Shown: positions 4,818-5,318 of the stretch, in pieces
Layout of the letters: each line of letters begins with the position of its first letter
Position numbering within the stretch: the stretch's first letter is position 1
NCBI GenBank assembly: GCA_030609785.1
Contig: JAUWTC010000225.1
Coordinates: forward strand, 1-5,318
Length of the DNA stretch: 5,318 nt
Origin: Holophagae bacterium
GTDB taxonomy: Bacteria; Acidobacteriota; Thermoanaerobaculia; Thermoanaerobaculales; Sulfomarinibacteraceae
Direction of reading: 5' to 3'
The notes under the pieces: model-generated
The model's input: the letters and a program-made list of their open reading frames with translations, nothing else
Databases searched by the model: none
Told to the model about the DNA's origin: nothing
Position numbers and translations under genes: made by a program

Positions 4818-5318
4818 TTAGGGGTCTCGCTCCACCCCACAGCCAGTGCACTCAGGATCTTGAACCAGTTTGATGCGGCTCATGGTCCCATTCCATAGAT
4901 CGCCTCGGAACAGCAGCCGGCGCGGTGCGCTGTCGGTCAGCAGGCGCAGGGCCTCGGTCACCTGCCAGGCCGCGGCTGCGGCAGGGGCGGTGTTGATGAC
5001 CGCCGGGCGTGCCGGCCTGGCCTCTGTGGAGTCAATGAGTTCCGGCCAAAGGCAGCGGAGACAGGGGCCGGCCGGCCCGAAAGCGGCCACCGAAACCGTG
5101 GCGCCGTCAACCCCGGCATAGACCCATGGGCGTCCGGCCCGTCGGCAGGCGTCATTGACAAGGTAGCGTGCAGCCATGGTGTCCAGGCCATCGAGCACGA
5201 GGTCAACGCCGTTGAGGAGATCGTCGACGGTTGAGGGTGTTATCTCGGCGACGATAGGTTCCAGCTTTATCTCGGCGTTCACCTCGGCGAGCCTGTGGGC
5301 CGCCGTTTCGGCTTTCAA
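4818..5318 (-). CDS. ThiF/MoeB/HesA E1-like adenylyltransferase, C-terminal part (truncated at window edge)
   Basis: At least 166 residues of an E1-like enzyme that adenylates the C-terminal glycine of a MoaD/ThiS-type carrier. The N-terminal nucleotide-binding half (GxGGxG) lies beyond 5318; the first codon in the window is not a real start. The visible part begins with LKAETAAHRLAEVN, matching the 'K-x-x-x-A-x-x-L-x-x-N' helix that contains a catalytic Lys in this family. VDLVLDGLDTMAARYLVND (38-56) holds the conserved Asp pair, and GPCLRCLWPE (84-93) gives one zinc CxxC. The second CxxC is CTGC (157-160) near the C-terminus. The stretch between them (94-125), where many relatives carry a Cys before the G-V motif, has no Cys and reads RPARPAVINTAPAAAAAWQV. 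A partner for the MoaD-like protein at 3433-3678 is the simplest hypothesis, although it is on the opposite strand. Confidence 0.92.
   Translation of the reverse strand: MKAETAAHRLAEVNAEIKLEPIVAEITPSTVDDLLNGVDLVLDGLDTMAARYLVNDACRRAGRPWVYAGVDGATVSVAAFGPAGPCLRCLWPELIDSTEARPARPAVINTAPAAAAAWQVTEALRLLTDSAPRRLLFRGDLWNGTMSRIKLVQDPECTGCGVERDP

Overview
The window looks like bacterial chromosome from a GC-rich organism, probably an environmental anaerobe or facultative anaerobe. It is rich in short intergenic repeats of the kind seen in several environmental phyla, and the genes use strong AGGAGG-type ribosome binding sites. The taxon cannot be fixed from the sequence. The tungsten/molybdenum aldehyde oxidoreductase would suit Desulfobacterota, Acidobacteriota or a related candidate lineage, but that is inference.

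Layout. Positions 1-336 hold the 3' end of an alkyl-sulfatase-like gene (+) that has lost an internal segment and changed frame, so it appears to be a pseudogene. A GC hairpin lies in the gap between this remnant and a convergent gene (503-1156, -) for a small, very hydrophobic membrane protein of unknown function. A 380-base divergent intergenic region follows. It holds a 9-base-periodic TGGAC/GTCCA inverted array, a strong hairpin and a CTCTGTG repeat. Next come an aldehyde:ferredoxin oxidoreductase (AOR) family gene (1537-3423, +) and, 9 bases after its stop, a MoaD/ThiS-like sulfur carrier ending in Gly-Gly (3433-3678, +). After an AT-rich gap, two genes read from the minus strand: a signal-peptide protein of unknown function (3859-4581) and, at the right edge, the C-terminal part of a ThiF/MoeB/HesA E1-like adenylyltransferase (4818 to beyond 5318). 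The gap between these two holds a roughly 105-base imperfect inverted repeat resembling a miniature mobile element, followed by a four-unit CTTTGCG-type repeat.

How the genes may work together. AOR enzymes carry a bis-pyranopterin tungsten (or molybdenum) cofactor and a [4Fe-4S] cluster. Making the dithiolene of the pyranopterin needs a MoaD-type sulfur carrier whose C-terminal Gly-Gly is adenylated by a MoeB-type E1. An AOR, a MoaD-like protein and an E1-like protein within 4 kb therefore suggest a locally encoded enzyme plus part of its cofactor sulfuration machinery. The E1-like gene is on the opposite strand and separated by an unrelated-looking secreted protein, so this pairing is an inference. 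The most unusual points are the altered second pterin motif and extra C-terminal segment of the AOR, the E1 with no cysteine where ThiF/MoeB relatives usually have one, and the number of distinct intergenic repeat types.
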